Positions 43,052 through 50,937 of a DNA stretch of 64,000 bases are shown piece after piece. The notes under the pieces are model-generated. The model ran no database searches, had not been told where the DNA came from, and saw only the letters and a list, made by a program, of their open reading frames with translations. How positions within the stretch are numbered: position 1 is the stretch's first letter; each line of letters opens with the position of its first letter. Both the position numbers and the translations under genes were made by a program. This stretch comes from Regnicoccus frigidus (GTDB taxonomy: Bacteria > Cyanobacteriota > Cyanobacteriia > PCC-6307 > Cyanobiaceae). The stretch covers positions 124,001 through 188,000 of the forward strand of contig JAOANE010000031.1 of NCBI GenBank assembly GCA_025194985.1. The letters are read 5' to 3'.

Positions 43052-43792
43052 ATGTCTAGATTTAGCGACTCGGCCTTGCCCCCGAAGGCCTGCCTTCAGG
43101 CTTTTGGTTGGATGCTGCGTGGGCTGAAGGAGACCTACGGCTGGCCAGGACTGACGGGACTCGAACCCGGCGCCTTGATCCAATTGTTGGAACGCTCTGC
43201 CAAAGACCGCAGCGAGGCTGAGCTGGTTGACCGTGTCGATCCGCTGATTCGGGCCGGCTGGATGGATCTGCTCGCTGCGCCGCGATCGGAGCGAGCGGCC
43301 CTCGCGGCAGCTGTGGCTGGCCGGATCGGCGTATCAGCAAGTGCCTTGACCCCGCTGGCCGATGCCTGCAGGCGCAGTCTCGCCCTGGGCTTCGGGGAAC
43401 GGCGAGCGGCCACGGCGCCAGCTCGCCAAGGCCAGCAGGGCTGGATCGGCTTTGCGATCGCGACGATCCTGGTCGCCGCCGCAGGCTTTGTGCTCGCCGT
43501 TGAGGCAGGCCGTGGCCGCCTTGAGGTGGTGGGCCTGCGGGAGCGCAATCAGAGTCAGCAGGAAGAAATCGAAAAGTTGGAGGAGGCCCTCGCCCAGGCC
43601 CGCAACTCCCTGCAGCAGCTCGAATCATCAGCCGCGGCAGCGGTCCCGGCCAGTCCGCCGTCCCGCCTGCCGGAAGCCCCCCCCCGATCCCTGGCCGATG
43701 GACAGTCAAAGCAGCACGACGTTCAGCAGCACGGAGCGCTGGAGTGGCTGCGAGACACTCCCAGCAGGGCCGGATCTGCCCCGCCCTGGTGA
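43052..43792 (+). CDS. membrane protein with coiled coil, unknown function
   Basis: A 246-aa protein starting MSRFSDSALPPKACLQAFG. The N-terminal 130 residues are helical and cytoplasmic-looking. One membrane helix follows (about residues 131-153, GWIGFAIATILVAAAGFVLAV), then a coiled coil (LRERNQSQQEEIEKLEEAL) and a Ser/Pro-rich tail. It resembles accessory subunits of membrane machines, but I know no family. It is 10 bp from the flavoprotein gene and overlaps the next frame by 95 bp. Confidence 0.7.
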   Translation: MSRFSDSALPPKACLQAFGWMLRGLKETYGWPGLTGLEPGALIQLLERSAKDRSEAELVDRVDPLIRAGWMDLLAAPRSERAALAAAVAGRIGVSASALTPLADACRRSLALGFGERRAATAPARQGQQGWIGFAIATILVAAAGFVLAVEAGRGRLEVVGLRERNQSQQEEIEKLEEALAQARNSLQQLESSAAAAVPASPPSRLPEAPPRSLADGQSKQHDVQQHGALEWLRDTPSRAGSAPPW

Positions 43793-43997
43793 CGTGTGGT
43801 GGCCCGTCGTCGGCGGACCTGAAACACTCGAGGCGGTGCGCCGCCATTGCCGCTCGGAGGCGTCGACAACCTCCGACGGACGGACCGAAGTGGCCCGTTT
43901 CCCCGATCTTGAAGGTGCCGAACGGTTTGCCAGCAGGATCACGGCTGACCCCAGGCACGGGTTCATCTTTCGGGTCGGAGAACGTACGCTGTTTTGA
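43698..43997 (+). CDS. small protein of unknown function
   Basis: A 99-aa protein in a different frame from the gene before it. The C-terminal 60 residues look folded (GDVWWPVVGGPETLEAV, RFPDLEGAERFASRITADP, HGFIFRVGERTLF). The start ATG 43698 is inside the previous gene; a later start would lose part of the tail. It has no signal peptide or membrane helix. Its stop overlaps the proton-channel start (TGATG). The long overlap could also mean a frameshift between two halves of one protein. Confidence 0.6.
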   Translation: MDSQSSTTFSSTERWSGCETLPAGPDLPRPGDVWWPVVGGPETLEAVRRHCRSEASTTSDGRTEVARFPDLEGAERFASRITADPRHGFIFRVGERTLF

Positions 43998-44833
43998 TGG
44001 CTGTTTCAACCATCCCCGCCACGGCTGAGCGGGGGGAGACCTATCCCGGCCTGCTTGAACTACCGGCACGGCGCTGGATCGAATCCTCCTCCCTGCTATC
44101 GATCGTGATCGGCGTCACGCTCACCCTGGTGGTTGTGATGCTGCTCTTTCCCTATCGCGGCAGTGTGCTCGGATCCTTCCTGCTGGATCGGGGCCTCACC
44201 CAGCCGCTCTGCTTGGCTATCGCCTTCACGGTGGTGGATTATTGCGGCCGTCGCCTGCTGGCCAGCCGCCGCGAACGTCGCCACGTCGGCAGAGACTGGA
44301 TGCCTCGCGGCCTTGTTGATCTGAGGCCCTTGGATTCCGATGTCCAGACCATGCTTGTGCTGTTGTCCCAACGCCGCACGGTGATCTCGAATCGTCTCTG
44401 TCGTCTGCTGCGTTGTTTTCAGGATTCGCGCTCCAGGCAGGTCACCCGCGAGCTGCACCAAGACGACATCGCCCTGACCCAATCTGATATCGAAGACAGC
44501 TATCTGGTGACGCGCACGATGATCTGGGTGCTGCCGATGCTGGGTTTTCTCGGCACGGTGCTGGGCATCTCCACCTCGATCGGCGGCTTCACAGGCCTGC
44601 TGGCCAATATCGATGATCTCGAAACCGTGAAGGCCAGCCTGACGGCGGTGACCGGGGGCCTCTCCACCGCCTTTGACACCACCCTGCTCGGCATTGTCAC
44701 GGCGGTGCTCTGCATGGTGCTGATGAGCATCGCCGAGCGGGGAGAGCACCAGCTGGCCGGCGATATCGAGGCCTCCATCAACGACGGCTTTTTCCCCAGG
44801 CTCAGCGGCGATGCGACGAACCCGCCGGCGTAA
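43997..44833 (+). CDS. MotA/TolQ/ExbB-type proton channel protein
   Basis: A 278-aa membrane protein. The family core is TRTMIWVLPMLGFLGTVLGISTSIGGF and GGLSTAFDTTLLGIVTAVLCMVLMSI, which carry the GxxGTVxGI and AFxTTLxG elements lining the proton path. Four hydrophobic segments are seen (about residues 33-52, 68-83, 171-195, 225-248). ExbB/TolQ proteins form pentamers around a dimer of ExbD/TolR and turn proton flow into mechanical work. Two ExbD-like genes follow; no TonB or TolA is adjacent. Confidence 0.9.
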   Translation: MAVSTIPATAERGETYPGLLELPARRWIESSSLLSIVIGVTLTLVVVMLLFPYRGSVLGSFLLDRGLTQPLCLAIAFTVVDYCGRRLLASRRERRHVGRDWMPRGLVDLRPLDSDVQTMLVLLSQRRTVISNRLCRLLRCFQDSRSRQVTRELHQDDIALTQSDIEDSYLVTRTMIWVLPMLGFLGTVLGISTSIGGFTGLLANIDDLETVKASLTAVTGGLSTAFDTTLLGIVTAVLCMVLMSIAERGEHQLAGDIEASINDGFFPRLSGDATNPPA

Positions 44834-45302
44834 CCGCCAGTCGGTGGAGTTGATCGGCTTCCTCGACATCCTCAGCGCCGTGATGGTGATCATCCTGATC
44901 GTGATTTCAGTGCTGGCGCTCTCCCTGGGATCGGGATCGCCGCAGCAAGCCCAGAGCCAGCCAAAGCCCGCCACACCTGAGCCAGTCGAGCCCACACCAG
45001 TGGCCCTGGTGGAGTTGGTCACGGCCGGAGGCACGCCGGTGCACACCCCCACCAGCTTCCTGCTCTGCCGAGCCGGACAAGTCGAGCGGCACGATCCTGT
45101 CAGTGGCGAAATCACCGATCGCTGGGATCTGGACCTGGTCAGCCCAACAACGATTGCCAAAGAGATCAAGACGGCCAACATCTACCTGGCGGTGGCAGGA
45201 AGTTGTTTTGACGACCTCGATAGCCTGGTCATCGCCCTGCGCAGCTCAGGCTCCAGCCTCGGTTACGAGCCGGTGGAGGAGTCAGCACGGCGGCCATGGT
45301 GA
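44811..45302 (+). CDS. ExbD/TolR-like protein 1
   Basis: A 163-aa protein with a basic N-terminus (MRRTRRRNRQ), one membrane helix with the key aspartate (VELIGFLDILSAVMVIILIV), a Pro/Glu/Gln-rich linker, then a small periplasmic domain (VALVELVTAGGTPVHTP, CRAGQVERHD, LYLAVAGSCFDDL region). In ExbD and TolR the membrane aspartate carries protons. It overlaps the channel gene by 23 bp. The periplasmic domain is divergent from typical ExbD. Confidence 0.82.
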   Translation: MRRTRRRNRQSVELIGFLDILSAVMVIILIVISVLALSLGSGSPQQAQSQPKPATPEPVEPTPVALVELVTAGGTPVHTPTSFLLCRAGQVERHDPVSGEITDRWDLDLVSPTTIAKEIKTANIYLAVAGSCFDDLDSLVIALRSSGSSLGYEPVEESARRPW

Positions 45303-45312
45303 GCAGGCGGTC

Positions 45313-45915
45313 ATGGTGAGCAGACGGGCACGGCACCGGGCGGGAGTTGATTTGTCGCTGGACTCCCTGATTGACGTGTTCATGAACGTGCTCGGGGTGC
45401 TGATGATCACCGCCATGGTGGTTGCGCTCTCTGCCAGGGGCCCGGGCCAATCCACTGCAAAGGAAGAAACTGCCAAGGAAGAGACTGCGAAACCCGAACC
45501 AGAACCACCTCGCGTTGCCAAGCCAGAGCCGATTCGGCTGCAACTGCCCCAGCTGCAGCAATCGTTCACCCAGCCGCTTTATGTGCTGTTGACCGCAGAG
45601 GGGTTACGGCCAGTCGACAGCAGCGACCTTTCGCAACTGGAGCGCTATTTCGTCTTGGAGGAGATGGGATCTTCACTGCGAATGGAGCCCCGCCTGGGCC
45701 AGGTGATGGGACGCGACGCGTTCCAGCAGTGGCTGCGGGGCTTTGATCCCAGCCAACGGCATGTCACCGCCCTGATCAGCCCGGATGGGGTGAGGTTCTA
45801 CCGCAATCTGCGCGCGGTTACCGCTGCGGCTGGATTTCGCTCCGGATGGCTGGATCATCAGACCAACATGATCGTGCTGGGCAGTGGAGGACGGTCTGGA
45901 TCAGACGTGCAATGA
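45313..45915 (+). CDS. ExbD/TolR-like protein 2
   Basis: A 200-aa protein with MVSRRARHRAGVDLSLDSLI at the start and the membrane aspartate in LIDVFMNVLGVLMITAMVV. A Lys/Glu/Pro linker (KEETAKEETAKPEPEPP) and a ~110-residue periplasmic domain follow. It differs from protein 1 in length and linker, so the two may form a heterodimer. It starts 10 bp after protein 1; the junction carries a near-duplicate ATGGTGAGCAGNCGG. It ends the eight-gene run. Confidence 0.82.
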   Translation: MVSRRARHRAGVDLSLDSLIDVFMNVLGVLMITAMVVALSARGPGQSTAKEETAKEETAKPEPEPPRVAKPEPIRLQLPQLQQSFTQPLYVLLTAEGLRPVDSSDLSQLERYFVLEEMGSSLRMEPRLGQVMGRDAFQQWLRGFDPSQRHVTALISPDGVRFYRNLRAVTAAAGFRSGWLDHQTNMIVLGSGGRSGSDVQ

Positions 45916-45949
45916 CCCCAGATCAGAGCGGCTGGAGGAGCGCAGGGCT

Positions 45950-46321
45950 TCAGTCGTCAGCCTCTTCACTTGCACCAGCAGGCAACAGACGAATCTGCTT
46001 TTTGCCCAACTTGATCTCGAATTCATCGCCGGGCTGGAGGCCCAGCAAGGCGGTATAGGCCTTGCCAATCAGCAGATTGCCGTTGAACTGCACCTTGGTG
46101 ACGTAGCTGAGCTTGCGCCCACCCTGGCCCACACCAGCTCCGCCAGTGGTGCCAAGGCTGACGCCTTTGGCCTCAAGAAGCGCTTCGTAGAAGGCCGTGA
46201 AGTTCAGGCGCTCGGTTCCGTCTTTCTTGACGCTCACATAACCAGCAGCCCTGACAAGCTCTGATTTGCCGACATCACCCAACTCCTTGACTTTGGTCAG
46301 CAGGTCAGATCCGGTAAGCAT
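45950..46321 (-). CDS. cyAbrB-type transcriptional regulator
   Basis: A 123-aa cyanobacterial AbrB-like DNA-binding protein: MLTGSDLLTKVKELGDVGKSE, a Gly-rich bend (GTTGGAGVGQGG), then the AbrB barrel (KVQFNGNLLIGKAYTALL, GDEFEIKLGKKQIRLLP). cyAbrB proteins are nucleoid-associated regulators of carbon and nitrogen genes in cyanobacteria. Start ATG 46321; an upstream open frame is not part of the family. It is convergent with the preceding operon, 34 bp away. Confidence 0.9.
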   Translation of the reverse strand: MLTGSDLLTKVKELGDVGKSELVRAAGYVSVKKDGTERLNFTAFYEALLEAKGVSLGTTGGAGVGQGGRKLSYVTKVQFNGNLLIGKAYTALLGLQPGDEFEIKLGKKQIRLLPAGASEEADD

Positions 46322-46522
46322 GGAATGAATGGAATTGCTCCTGCATAAGGTAGCAACACAAGCTGATGGCTGACTAGCCCCAAATCGAAAACTTCCAGAT
46401 GAACGCACCTTCAAGCTCTGCGGCCACTGCGATCGGATCGCAGCAGAATCGATCGGAATGAATGATCCTGACGGCCCAGCCAGGCGAGGATCAAGGCCGA
46501 GCTTCCCCACGTTTGATCCCCT

Positions 46523-47491
46523 GTGACTCCTCTCCTCTGGCGCGGCGCTGTTCCCCTTGGGTTGTATGTGCTGCTCAAGGGCCTGAATGCAACGGTGCTG
46601 AAGGGTTTGCAGGAGATGGGTGCCCAACGGCTGGTTGACGGTGAGAATCCGATCAGCTTCTGCAATGTTTTCTTTCTGGCCCAGATGATCGTGGGCCTGG
46701 CGGTGATGCTGCCTGGGCGCAGGCAGCTGGGCCTCGACCTAGCCCGGCTCATGCCGAGCGATCGCCGGCTGCTGGCTGTAGATGCCTTCCTGGGGTTGTT
46801 TCTTGGGCCGGTCGCCTATTACTTCGCCCTGAGTTCCCTCTCGGTGATCAGCCAGACCCTGATCTTCGCCCTGGTGCTGCCGGTGTCCGCCCTGCTGGCC
46901 CAGCGCTTGCTGGCGGAGCCGCTCCCGGATGGCTTCGGCGTGAGCTTCGGCCTGATTGGCCTGGGTTTGCTGCTGGCCAACCTGGCCGGCGGCGCCGTGG
47001 GTGGTGGCGGCATGGGCGCGGCAATGGACAACCTGGCCGGCGTGAGCTGGGCCCTGCTGGGGGTACTGGCCTTTTCCGGCGCGGCGGTGACAGGCCGAAG
47101 GATCGCGTCAAAAGGTTGGTCCGGGGCGCTCACCGTGGGCCTGGCCTCCACCGTGAGCGCCCTGATCTTCGGCCTTCTGGCCCTGCTGCTGTTTGGACCT
47201 AGTCACTTCGTGCTGCTGCAGCTGTGGTGGGTGGTGGGCGTGATCGGTCTCTACGGCCTGACGCTCTCGCTGGGCAGTGAGCTGGCCCTGCGCCGCGCCT
47301 ACGCCGAGCTGCCTGTGGCCACGGTTTCGCTCTGGGGCAGCCTGACGATCGTGGTGGCGGTGCTGAGTGCGGCCCTGCTGCTCGGCGAGCAGATCTCAGC
47401 CCCGACCCTGGCGGGTGTCGGCTTGCTCCTGCTCGGTGTCAGCCGTGAGCACTGGCACCGACGGCTGGTCTCCGGGCTCAGGCGCCCCTGA
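46523..47491 (+). CDS. DMT superfamily (EamA-type) transporter
   Basis: A 322-aa protein with about ten hydrophobic helices in two homologous halves. It has the EamA-type signature in the second half (AYAELPVATVSLWGSLTIVVAVLSAALLL). EamA transporters export metabolites or amino acids; the substrate is unknown. GTG start. It is divergent from the cyAbrB gene, with 200 bp between. Confidence 0.85.
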   Translation: MTPLLWRGAVPLGLYVLLKGLNATVLKGLQEMGAQRLVDGENPISFCNVFFLAQMIVGLAVMLPGRRQLGLDLARLMPSDRRLLAVDAFLGLFLGPVAYYFALSSLSVISQTLIFALVLPVSALLAQRLLAEPLPDGFGVSFGLIGLGLLLANLAGGAVGGGGMGAAMDNLAGVSWALLGVLAFSGAAVTGRRIASKGWSGALTVGLASTVSALIFGLLALLLFGPSHFVLLQLWWVVGVIGLYGLTLSLGSELALRRAYAELPVATVSLWGSLTIVVAVLSAALLLGEQISAPTLAGVGLLLLGVSREHWHRRLVSGLRRP

Positions 47492-47651
47492 GGAGGCCAC
47501 CAGGGAGTGGATGAAAGGGTGAGAAGTCCGGCGTAGGCCCGCTGGAGCTGTGGCGGATCACGCCTGCGCTTCGGCGAGAGCTTCGTGGATATCGTTGAGG
47601 AGGTCGGTGACGGCTAACGCCACCTTGATTTCAGCCATTTCAACTTGACCC

Positions 47652-48050
47652 ATGCCCGCCATGGCCCAGCCCATGCAACTCGTCTATGACGGCGGTTGCC
47701 CGTTCTGCCGTTCCTTTGCGGCCACCAGCGCCATGCGGGGCGAACTGCCTGGCCTGGAGATCGTGGATGGCCGCGCCGATCACCAGCTTCGTGAGCAGCT
47801 GAAACAACGGGGCTATGACCTGGCCGCCGGGGCGGTGCTGATCGAAGGAGAGCGCTGCTGGCATGGCTCGGAAGCCGTGAGCCGCTTGTGCCAGCAAATG
47901 AAGCCCAACCCCGGTGTGCTGCAGTTACTGGGCTTGGTGTTTGGCGATCCCGGCCGCAGTCGTCGTCTCTATCCGCTGCTGCTGCTGGCGCGGCGTCTGG
48001 CGCTGGGCCTCAAGGGCCTGCCGCTCGATCCATCGGCCGGCCAGGCGTAG
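47652..48050 (+). CDS. DCC family thiol-disulfide oxidoreductase-like protein (DUF393)
   Basis: A 132-aa protein with the family start LVYDGGCPFCRSFAATS (YDGxCxxC), GLEIVDGRADHQL, GAVLIEGERCWHGSEAV, and a helical tail. The CPFC motif is thioredoxin-like. The family function is uncertain; it is probably thiol/disulfide chemistry. The start is ATG 47652 or ATG 47661. Confidence 0.85.
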   Translation: MPAMAQPMQLVYDGGCPFCRSFAATSAMRGELPGLEIVDGRADHQLREQLKQRGYDLAAGAVLIEGERCWHGSEAVSRLCQQMKPNPGVLQLLGLVFGDPGRSRRLYPLLLLARRLALGLKGLPLDPSAGQA

Positions 48051-48053
48051 GGC

Positions 48054-48986
48054 GTGGCTAGCGGCCTGGCTTCGGTGTTCGTTTACGGCACGCTCAAACG
48101 GGGCCAAAGCAACCACGCCTGGCTGGGCGGTGCACGCTTCCTCGGGCGGAGGCGTCTGCTGGGCGCGCAGCTCCATGACCTCGGGCCCTATCCGATGGCC
48201 GTGATGGCACAGCCAGCGGCTGCAGGCGATCGGCAGGGGCCGCCCCCCCTGATTCACGGCGAACTGTTCGCGGTCTCGGCTGCGGTGCTGGCCGGACTCG
48301 ACCAGCTCGAAAATGTTCCCTTTGACTACACCCGCCACTGGCTCCAGCTGGGTGACGGAACCTGGGCCTGGGTGTATGTGGGCCGCCCCGAACTGGTGGC
48401 CGCAGCCCCACTGGTGCCCTTCGCCGACTGGGGCTCAACGCCGATCTTCAGCTATGGGTCGAACCTCTGCCCCGCCCAGCTCTCTGCCCGCTGCGCTGGC
48501 TGGGACGGCAGTGGCCTGGTGACGACCTTGGCGGGTTGGCGCTGGAGCATCCACAAGATCCGGCTGGCGCAGGGCCCAGGCGCCGATCCAGCCGATGGCG
48601 CCGCCGGGATCCAGCCCGAACCCGGCCGCCACTGCTGGGGTGTGGTACACCATCTCAACGCAGCCGATCGCCGCCGGCTCGATGCAAGCGAAGGCGTGGC
48701 GATCGGCCACTACCGGCCCCACACCGTGACGGTGAAGACATCGACGGTGGGCAGCCAGGCGCAGAACAGCCAGGCGGGTGAGTGCTTCGAGGCCTCCACC
48801 TATGTGCCCACAGCGGAATGGAGTGCCGAGGGGCTGCGCCCCAGCGCCGACTACGCCAGCCGCATCCTCCAGGGCCTGGCCCACTGGCCCTTTCCTGCTG
48901 CCTGGCGACTGGAAATCACAGAAATTCTCGGCGGTGAGCCGCGCCATAACGACCCTGGGGCCTTCACTTCCGCACATCCGGCCTGA
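48054..48986 (+). CDS. tandem gamma-glutamylcyclotransferase-like protein
   Basis: A 310-aa protein with two copies of the GGCT fold. The first starts SVFVYGTLKRGQSNHAWL and has LDQLENVPFDYTRHWL; the second starts PIFSYGSNLCPAQLSARC and has WGVVHHLNAADRRRLDASEG. The glutamates in LENVP and DASEG fit the catalytic acid positions. Each copy may act on different gamma-glutamyl amines. GTG start, 3 bp after the DCC gene. Confidence 0.85.
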   Translation: MASGLASVFVYGTLKRGQSNHAWLGGARFLGRRRLLGAQLHDLGPYPMAVMAQPAAAGDRQGPPPLIHGELFAVSAAVLAGLDQLENVPFDYTRHWLQLGDGTWAWVYVGRPELVAAAPLVPFADWGSTPIFSYGSNLCPAQLSARCAGWDGSGLVTTLAGWRWSIHKIRLAQGPGADPADGAAGIQPEPGRHCWGVVHHLNAADRRRLDASEGVAIGHYRPHTVTVKTSTVGSQAQNSQAGECFEASTYVPTAEWSAEGLRPSADYASRILQGLAHWPFPAAWRLEITEILGGEPRHNDPGAFTSAHPA

Positions 48987-49045
48987 GCCGCGTCCGGCAT
49001 CGGCAGAGTGAGCCCAGTGCGTTCAGGCAAGGAGTTCACCCAGCC

Positions 49046-49879
49046 ATGAAAATCAATGTCGGCTGTGAGCTCACGGTGATCTGCCCCCAGCCCACACCGC
49101 TGCTGTTGCTGCTGCAGCCGCACAGCTCCCGCCAGCAGGATCTGCTAGGAGCCGATCCAATCCTGGTGGAGCCGGCAGTGCCGGTGGAGGAGTTCTGCGA
49201 TAGCCAGGGCAACCGCTGCTGCCGCCTGGTGGCCCCGGCCGGCGAGAGCCACATCAGCCTCAGCACCGTGGTAGCCGACAGCGGCCAGAGCGATGCGGTG
49301 GTGCCCTCGGCCTGGCAGATGCCTGTGGAGTCGTTGCCGCCCGATGTGCTGCCCTTTCTCAACGCAAGCCGCTACTGCGAAACCGACCGGTTGATCGACA
49401 CCGCCTGGAGCCTGTTCGGTGGGTCGCTCGCCGGCTGGCCGCTGGTGCAGGCGATCTGTGATCACGTTCACAGCCACATCCACTTCAGCGGTGACGACGC
49501 CCGCTCCACCAAAACGGCCCTCGACGCGCACCAGGAAGGCCGCGGCGTCTGTCGCGACTTCGCCCATCTGGCGATCTGCTTCTGCCGTTGCCTGAACATT
49601 CCGGCCCGCTACTGCACCGGCTATGTCGGCTACACCGGCGTCAGCCCCAGTCCGGAGCCGATTGATTTCTCGGCCTGGTTCGAGGCCTACCTCGATGGTT
49701 GGTGGTACACCTTCGATGCCCGCTACAACACCCCCCGGATCGGCCGGGTGCTGATCGCCCGCGGCCGCGATGCGGCCGATGTGCCTTTTTTGCGCTCCTT
49801 CGGCGAGCACGAGCTGACCGGCTTTGAGGTGATCACCCAGGCCCTGCCCGTCTACCAGTCGGCTCCACTCTCGCGCTGA
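49046..49879 (+). CDS. transglutaminase-like domain protein
   Basis: A 277-aa protein with a beta-rich N-domain (INVGCELTVICPQPTPLLL) and a papain-like core. The catalytic cysteine is in GRGVCRDFAHLAICF. The motif that usually carries the histidine reads DFSAWFEAYLDGWWYTFDAR, with serine where many family members have histidine; the aspartate in TFDAR is kept. Related bacterial proteins also show this form, so it need not be inactive. It is likely cytoplasmic, with no signal peptide. Confidence 0.86.
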   Translation: MKINVGCELTVICPQPTPLLLLLQPHSSRQQDLLGADPILVEPAVPVEEFCDSQGNRCCRLVAPAGESHISLSTVVADSGQSDAVVPSAWQMPVESLPPDVLPFLNASRYCETDRLIDTAWSLFGGSLAGWPLVQAICDHVHSHIHFSGDDARSTKTALDAHQEGRGVCRDFAHLAICFCRCLNIPARYCTGYVGYTGVSPSPEPIDFSAWFEAYLDGWWYTFDARYNTPRIGRVLIARGRDAADVPFLRSFGEHELTGFEVITQALPVYQSAPLSR

Positions 49880-49990
49880 GACGGCTTTCATCCAACAGCT
49901 TCGATCCAATGGCTTCAGTCCAATGGCTTCAATCAGCCGGCTGAACCAAAAGTGGCTGGATAGAATTGTTGTATCTGATACGGAAAATCC

Positions 49991-50185
49991 ATGATCGAAT
50001 CGCAGACCCACCATCAGGCCATGGTTCAGTCCCTGCGGCAGCGCTACAGCACAGCCCGCCAAAGCGGCGATGCCGACATCCTTCAGGCCCTGTTCCGCGA
50101 AGCCGTTTACCTCGGTGTTCAACCGGAACTGCTGGATCCGGTCGTTGACGCCAAAGATCTTGCCGCCAGCGCTGCTGGTTCCTGA
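49991..50185 (+). CDS. small protein of unknown function
   Basis: A 64-aa helical protein (MIESQTHHQAMVQSLRQRY, DILQALFREAVYLGV). Its C-terminal codons overlap the end of the convergent ABC ATPase gene by 67 bp. It looks like a small conserved cyanobacterial protein, but the family is not known to me. Confidence 0.6.
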   Translation: MIESQTHHQAMVQSLRQRYSTARQSGDADILQALFREAVYLGVQPELLDPVVDAKDLAASAAGS

Positions 50186-50937
50186 TCCAGACCCCGCAGG
50201 CACCCAGCCAGATCTTCGCGAAGCTCCAGGAAGCTCCGCTCCATCCGCAGCGCACTGAGGTTGCTGCGATCCAGGGTGGCCGCCACGGTGCGTACGATCC
50301 GGCCCGGTCGTGGCGCCATGATATGGACCTTCTGGGCCATCAGCAGCGCTTCTTCCAAGTCGTGGGTGATCAGCAGGGCCGTGAGGCCAGAGCGTTCCCA
50401 CAATTGGTAGAGGAATTCCTGCATCGACTCGCGGATCTGTAGATCAAGAGCACCGAAGGGCTCATCGAGCAGCATTACCTTGGGATCAGCCGCCAGGGCC
50501 CGGGCAATCGCCACCCGCTGCTGCATGCCGCCAGAGAGCTGGCGGGGAAAGCGGCTGGCTGAATCCTGCAAACCCACCACTTCAAGGTAATAGGCGGTGC
50601 GTTCCTTGACGTCACGCTTGTTTCGCCCCTGCAGCCGCATGCCGAAGGCCACGTTGTCGGCAGCACTCAGCCAGGGATAGAGGCTGTACTTCTGGAAGAC
50701 CATGCCCCGATCCGGCCCGGGTCCGCGCACCGGGCGATCATCCATGTGGATGGTGCCGCTGCTGGGTTGCTCCAGGCCAGCGATCAAGCGCATCACGGTT
50801 GATTTTCCAGAACCTGAACTGCCGACGAGCGCCACGAATTCGCCGGAGTTGATCTCGAGATTGATGTCATCGAGCACGAGCTTGCTGTCGCGGCCCTTGC
50901 CGAACGATTTGCTGACGCCTTGAACAGACAGGTGCAT
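50119..50937 (-). CDS. ABC transporter ATPase, NitT/TauT type (guanidine operon)
   Basis: A 272-aa ATPase with Walker A GSSGSGKST, signature LSGGMQQRVAIARAL, Walker B VMLLDEPFGALD and the H-loop ITHDLEEALL. It is close to the SsuB/TauB/NrtD group. It is the last gene of the guanidine operon; its start meets the permease stop. Context points to guanidine uptake. The 3' end overlaps the convergent 64-aa gene. Confidence 0.93.
   Translation of the reverse strand: MHLSVQGVSKSFGKGRDSKLVLDDINLEINSGEFVALVGSSGSGKSTVMRLIAGLEQPSSGTIHMDDRPVRGPGPDRGMVFQKYSLYPWLSAADNVAFGMRLQGRNKRDVKERTAYYLEVVGLQDSASRFPRQLSGGMQQRVAIARALAADPKVMLLDEPFGALDLQIRESMQEFLYQLWERSGLTALLITHDLEEALLMAQKVHIMAPRPGRIVRTVAATLDRSNLSALRMERSFLELREDLAGCLRGLDQEPAALAARSLASTTGSSSSG

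Noticed and set aside
43125..43230. tRNA-like string on the minus strand (GGGTTCGAGTCCC next to an AGCTCAG and GGCAGAGC)
   Set aside because: No 5' acceptor strand pairs with the 3' side, the T-stem ends in a mismatch, the D-arm spacing is wrong, and it lies inside a well-placed coding gene.
47558..47653. 31-codon minus-strand frame with a clean ATG and stop, upstream of the DCC gene
   Set aside because: It overlaps the start of that gene, has no ribosome site, and shows no recognisable feature; too short to support alone.
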